Source of the DNA: an uncultured beta proteobacterium
GTDB lineage: Bacteria > Pseudomonadota > Gammaproteobacteria > Burkholderiales > Rhodocyclaceae
Direction: 5' to 3'
NCBI GenBank assembly: GCA_903932755.1
Contig: CAIZHL010000595.1
Span: forward strand, 1 to 10,834
Length of the DNA: 10,834 nt
Positions within the stretch are counted from its first letter, which is position 1. Every line of letters begins with the position of its first letter. Shown piece after piece: positions 8,745-10,834 of the stretch. The position numbers and the translations under genes were made by a program. The notes under the pieces were generated by a model, which was not told the origin of the DNA, did not search any database, and saw only the letters and a list, made by a program, of their open reading frames with translations.

Positions 8745-9515
8745 ATGGCTGCGGTCAAGCATGTGCCGGTGCAGATGCTCTGGGTCGGCGGCCAGCTTTC
8801 GGCGCTGGAGCGCATGGCGCTGACCTCGTGGCTGGCGAACGGCCACGAGGTACATCTCTACAGCTACGGCAAGCCGGCGAACACGCCCAAGGGGCTGCGC
8901 ATTTGCGATGCGAGCGAAATCCTGCCGCCCCAGGCCGACACCCAAAGTTCCGCCAGCGGTCAGGCGCCGGTGCGCTTCTCCGACATGTTCAGCTATGCGC
9001 TGCTGCACAAGCGCGGCGGCATCTGGGTCGACATCGGCGTCGTTTGCCTGCGGCCGCTCGATTTCGCCGCGGGAATGGACTACTTCTTCGCCTCGGAAAT
9101 GCTTCCGGCCCTGGCCGGCGACGAAGGCAAGATGCGCGTCCGCACTTCGGGCTGCGTGATGAAATCACCACCCGGCAGCCCGCTGATGCAGGAATGCCTC
9201 GACCTCGCGCGCAGTTCGGCAGGCGCCGGCAGCGCCGCGGTGACCGGGCCTTTGCAACTGCACGGCGCCGTCGAGAAGTACAACATGGCCACGGCGCTGC
9301 TGAACCCCAACCTGTTCTGCCCGGTGCCGTTCTGGAACATGACCGCGCTGATCAGCGGCCTGACCGTGCTGCCGCCGGAGAGTTACGGGGTCCATCTGTG
9401 GCCCCAGAGCTGGCGGCGCAATTTCTTCGACAAGAATGCCGGTTACGACCCCTTGTCGCTGGTCGAGCGCCTCAAGGCCCACTACCTAGGACGCAAGGAA
9501 GTTTCCCGTGCGTAA
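8745..9515 (+). CDS. GT32-like glycosyltransferase (DXD sugar-binding region family) between tolQ and tolR
   Basis: The 256-residue protein begins with IPxxxxxxW-like VPVQMLWVGGQLS, then LTSWLANGHEVHLYSYG, and has the family core FSDMFSYALLHKRGGIWVD (78-96), where Ser79-Asp80 and the GGIW turn are typical of the Gly_transf_sug/capsular polysaccharide synthesis group. The family continues as D-x-D-V, but here residues 96-100 are D-I-G-V-V (GAC ATC GGC GTC GTT), so the second metal-binding Asp is missing. Later family marks are TGPLQLHGAV (167-176) and the C-terminal HLWPQSW (217-223). There is no signal peptide. Its ATG is one base after the tolQ stop, and its 3' end carries the tolR Shine-Dalgarno and overlaps the tolR start by eight bases. 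GC is as high as in the tol genes. It may be a low-activity or altered-mechanism transferase. Confidence 0.84.
   Translation: MAAVKHVPVQMLWVGGQLSALERMALTSWLANGHEVHLYSYGKPANTPKGLRICDASEILPPQADTQSSASGQAPVRFSDMFSYALLHKRGGIWVDIGVVCLRPLDFAAGMDYFFASEMLPALAGDEGKMRVRTSGCVMKSPPGSPLMQECLDLARSSAGAGSAAVTGPLQLHGAVEKYNMATALLNPNLFCPVPFWNMTALISGLTVLPPESYGVHLWPQSWRRNFFDKNAGYDPLSLVERLKAHYLGRKEVSRA
9495..9501 (+). promoter_or_regulatory. Shine-Dalgarno of tolR inside the glycosyltransferase gene
   Basis: AAGGAAG lies 6 bases before GTG 9508, which decides this start over the ATG at 9526. It lies in the last codons of the upstream gene. Confidence 0.65.
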
Positions 9516-9927
9516 GCGTCGGCTCATGAACGAAATCAACGTCGTTCCCTATATCGACGTGATGCGGGTGCTGCTCGTGATCTTCATGGTCACCGCGCCG
9601 ATGATCCAGCCCGGCAGCGTCGACCTGCCCAGCGTCGGCAAGAGCAGCCTGCCGCCGGTGGCGCCGCTGGAAGTCATCATCAAGGCCGACACGTCACTCG
9701 CCCTGCGCGACCGCTCGAAGGGCGGCGCGGAACAGGTGGTGACGCGCGCCGACCTGGCCGGCCGGATCAAGCAGGCGCAAGCCGCGAATCCGCAGCAGGC
9801 GGTGCTGATCGCCGGCGACAAGAGCGTCAGGTATGAAGCGGTGCTGGGCGTGATGGACGAACTGCAGCGGCAGCAGGTCACCCGGATCGGGCTGCTGGTG
9901 CAGCCGGTGCAGCCGGCGGCGAAATAG
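9508..9927 (+). CDS. tolR: TolR, stator subunit with periplasmic peptidoglycan-interacting domain
   Basis: The 139-residue protein has the ExbD/TolR plan: a short basic cytoplasmic tail (MRKRR), EINVVPYIDVM with the essential membrane Asp17 (equivalent to E. coli TolR Asp23), one helix (about 16-33, ending FMVTAPM), and a periplasmic domain from SVDLPSVGKSS to the C-terminus. Residue 20 is Arg (CGG) where relatives read Leu in DVMLVLLVIF; a single T-to-G change would explain it. The start is GTG 9508, supported by AAGGAAG; it overlaps the glycosyltransferase by eight bases. ATG 9526 would remove the basic tail. tolA follows with no gap. Assignment is secure; full function depends on whether the arginine is tolerated. 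Confidence 0.94.
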   Translation: MRKRRLMNEINVVPYIDVMRVLLVIFMVTAPMIQPGSVDLPSVGKSSLPPVAPLEVIIKADTSLALRDRSKGGAEQVVTRADLAGRIKQAQAANPQQAVLIAGDKSVRYEAVLGVMDELQRQQVTRIGLLVQPVQPAAK

Positions 9928-10701
9928 GTGACCGAAACCCCGATCCTGCCGCCTTCGAACAAGGCCGGCAAGCGCGCCTCAATCGCCCTCGCGATCGCGG
10001 TACACCTGCTGCTGGCCGGATTCCTGTTTTACGGGGTGCGCTGGCAGACCAAGGCCACCGACGTGGTCGAGGTCGAACTGGTACGCGCCGTTGCCGAACC
10101 CGCTCCCGCCTCCCCTGTTGCCCCGCCCGTCGCCGTGCCGCCAGCGCCGACTTTTGAGCCGCCACCGGTGCCCAAGCCTGAGCCGGTGCGCCCGCCGCCG
10201 AAACCGGACATCGCCATCAAGGAAAAGGAAAAGCCCAAGCCGCCGCCCAAGGTCGAGCCCAAGCCCGTGCCGCCGCCCAAGGTCGAAGCGAAGCCGCGCG
10301 TCGATCCCTTCCAGGAACAGCTCCTGCGCGAGACCGAGCAACTGACCCAGCGCAAACAGGCCGAAACCGCCGCCCAGGAACTCAACCAGTTGAAGGCGGC
10401 GCAAACCGCCTCGGCGCGCAACAAGGCCGTCGCCGATTACCTCGGCCGCATCCGCGGCAAGATCCGCGGCAACATTGTTCTTCCCCCCGACATCAAAGGC
10501 AATCCCGAGGCCATTTTCGAGGTGACGCAACTGCCCAGCGGCGAGGTTATTAGTGTCAAGGTGAAAAAATCTTCCGGGAATCCCGCGCTCGATGCGGCTG
10601 TTGAACGCGCCATCCTGAAGTCCAGTCCTTTGCCAAAGCCCGAGCAGAACGATGTTTTTGACCGTTTGCTGAACATTCCCTACCGGCCGATAGGGGACTA
10701 G
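9928..10701 (+). CDS. tolA: TolA, TonB-like trans-envelope energy transducer
   Basis: TolA spans the periplasm and passes TolQR energy to TolB-Pal. The 257-residue protein is much shorter than the 421-residue E. coli form. It has a cytoplasmic tail, one signal-anchor helix (about 18-37, with His26 in the place of the conserved helix histidine), and a proline-rich stalk (56-125). A charged, Gln/Ala-rich helix likely to be coiled coil follows (127-168), then a C-terminal TonB/TolA domain (about 170-257: YLGRIRGKI, GNPEAIFEVTQLPSGEVISV, NPALDAAVERAI). The start GTG at 9928 follows the tolR TAG directly, with a weak ribosome site. The stalk contains a tandem PPPKVE-KP repeat that is also visible in the DNA. 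The long proline runs may make its translation dependent on EF-P. Confidence 0.94.
   Translation: MTETPILPPSNKAGKRASIALAIAVHLLLAGFLFYGVRWQTKATDVVEVELVRAVAEPAPASPVAPPVAVPPAPTFEPPPVPKPEPVRPPPKPDIAIKEKEKPKPPPKVEPKPVPPPKVEAKPRVDPFQEQLLRETEQLTQRKQAETAAQELNQLKAAQTASARNKAVADYLGRIRGKIRGNIVLPPDIKGNPEAIFEVTQLPSGEVISVKVKKSSGNPALDAAVERAILKSSPLPKPEQNDVFDRLLNIPYRPIGD
10231..10290 (+). repeat. Two tandem 30-bp units in the tolA proline-rich stalk
   Basis: Units 10231-10260 and 10261-10290 agree at about 25 of 30 bases, including an identical 18-base core (10239-10256 and 10269-10286). They encode KPKPPPKVEP followed by KPVPPPKVEA. Copy number at such repeats can change by slippage, altering stalk length without a frameshift. 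Confidence 0.75.
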
Positions 10702-10706
10702 ACCGC

Positions 10707-10719
10707 TATAATTCGGTCC
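10707..10719 (+). promoter_or_regulatory. Consensus -10 TATAAT just before tolB
   Basis: A perfect TATAAT (10707-10712) ends 7 bases before ATG 10720, so the predicted start site is at or one base from the start codon. The 18-bp tolA-tolB gap has no Shine-Dalgarno close to the start, and no good -35 is found 16-18 bases upstream. An internal promoter before tolB has precedent in the E. coli tol-pal cluster. Confidence 0.45.
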
Positions 10720-10834
10720 ATGAAATTCAACGCTTTACTCGTCGCTGCCGGCTTGGCGGCCATGTCTTTCCTGGCCAATGCCCAGCTCACGGTGGAAATC
10801 ACCGGTGCCGGCGCCAACCGCCTGCCGGTCGCCA
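10720..10834 (+). CDS. tolB: TolB, periplasmic beta-propeller of Tol-Pal, 3'-truncated by the window edge
   Basis: Only the first 38 codons are present. Translation gives MKFNALLVAAGLAAMSFLAN followed by AQLTVEITGAGANRLPVA. The first part is a classical Sec signal peptide: one Lys, a hydrophobic core, then ANA before the predicted cleavage in front of Gln22. The mature start, LTVEITGAGANRLPVA, matches the N-terminal strand of TolB (E-I-T-x-G), the segment that contacts TolA or Pal. The order after tolA is the expected one. The start ATG 10720 lies 18 bp after the tolA stop, with TATAAT in that gap and no ribosome-binding site. The rest, including the propeller, and presumably pal, lies beyond the window. 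Confidence 0.92.
   Translation, partial: MKFNALLVAAGLAAMSFLANAQLTVEITGAGANRLPVA

Noticed and set aside
8084..8815. Long open frame antisense to tolQ and the start of the glycosyltransferase
   Set aside because: Same composition artefact; it crosses the boundary of two well-supported plus-strand genes and has no recognisable domain.
9526..9528. ATG as the tolR start
   Set aside because: GTG 9508 has AAGGAAG at the right distance and supplies the basic tail normal for TolR; the ATG lacks a ribosome site.

Overview
The window reads as a chromosomal segment of a betaproteobacterium, most likely near Rhodocyclales or Nitrosomonadales. The reasons are the high GC, the compact chain yebC - ruvC - ruvA - ruvB - ybgC - tolQ - tolR - tolA - tolB, and protein motifs typical of that class. 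No rRNA, tRNA, CRISPR array or transposase is visible, and nearly all of the sequence is coding.

Layout. Bases 1-1472 hold the 3' part of yebC and a ten-helix EamA/DMT permease one base behind it. Bases 1473-1616 are the longest non-coding stretch (144 bp) and contain an imperfect inverted repeat built from CACAGAG units. Bases 1617-5069 hold ruvC, ruvA and ruvB (Holliday-junction processing), with a GT-B glycosyltransferase gene fitted between ruvC and ruvA by one-base and four-base overlaps. Bases 5066-6741 hold two tandem paralogous GT-A glycosyltransferases, the first overlapping the ruvB stop codon. Bases 6762-7556 hold, on the minus strand, a Stf0-type PAPS-dependent sulfotransferase. 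Parts of this 5.1-7.6 kb block are clearly lower in GC than the flanks. Bases 7632-10834 hold the Tol-Pal operon: ybgC, tolQ, a GT32-like glycosyltransferase placed between tolQ and tolR, then tolR, tolA and the start of tolB.

How the genes fit together. Two housekeeping modules, branch migration/resolution of recombination intermediates (RuvABC) and the proton-motive-force-driven envelope machine (TolQRA-TolB-Pal), are interrupted at three places by four glycosyltransferases of three unrelated folds or families and one sulfotransferase. The most economical reading, which is inference, is a dispersed pathway for a surface glycan or glycolipid, possibly sulfated, whose genes are expressed with core operons. 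Two details deserve checking: the glycosyltransferase inside the tol operon has D-I-G where its family has D-x-D, and TolR has an arginine inside its single transmembrane helix. ruvB, ybgC and tolB each have a -10-like hexamer ending 6-7 bases before the start codon and no Shine-Dalgarno sequence, which suggests leaderless internal transcripts.
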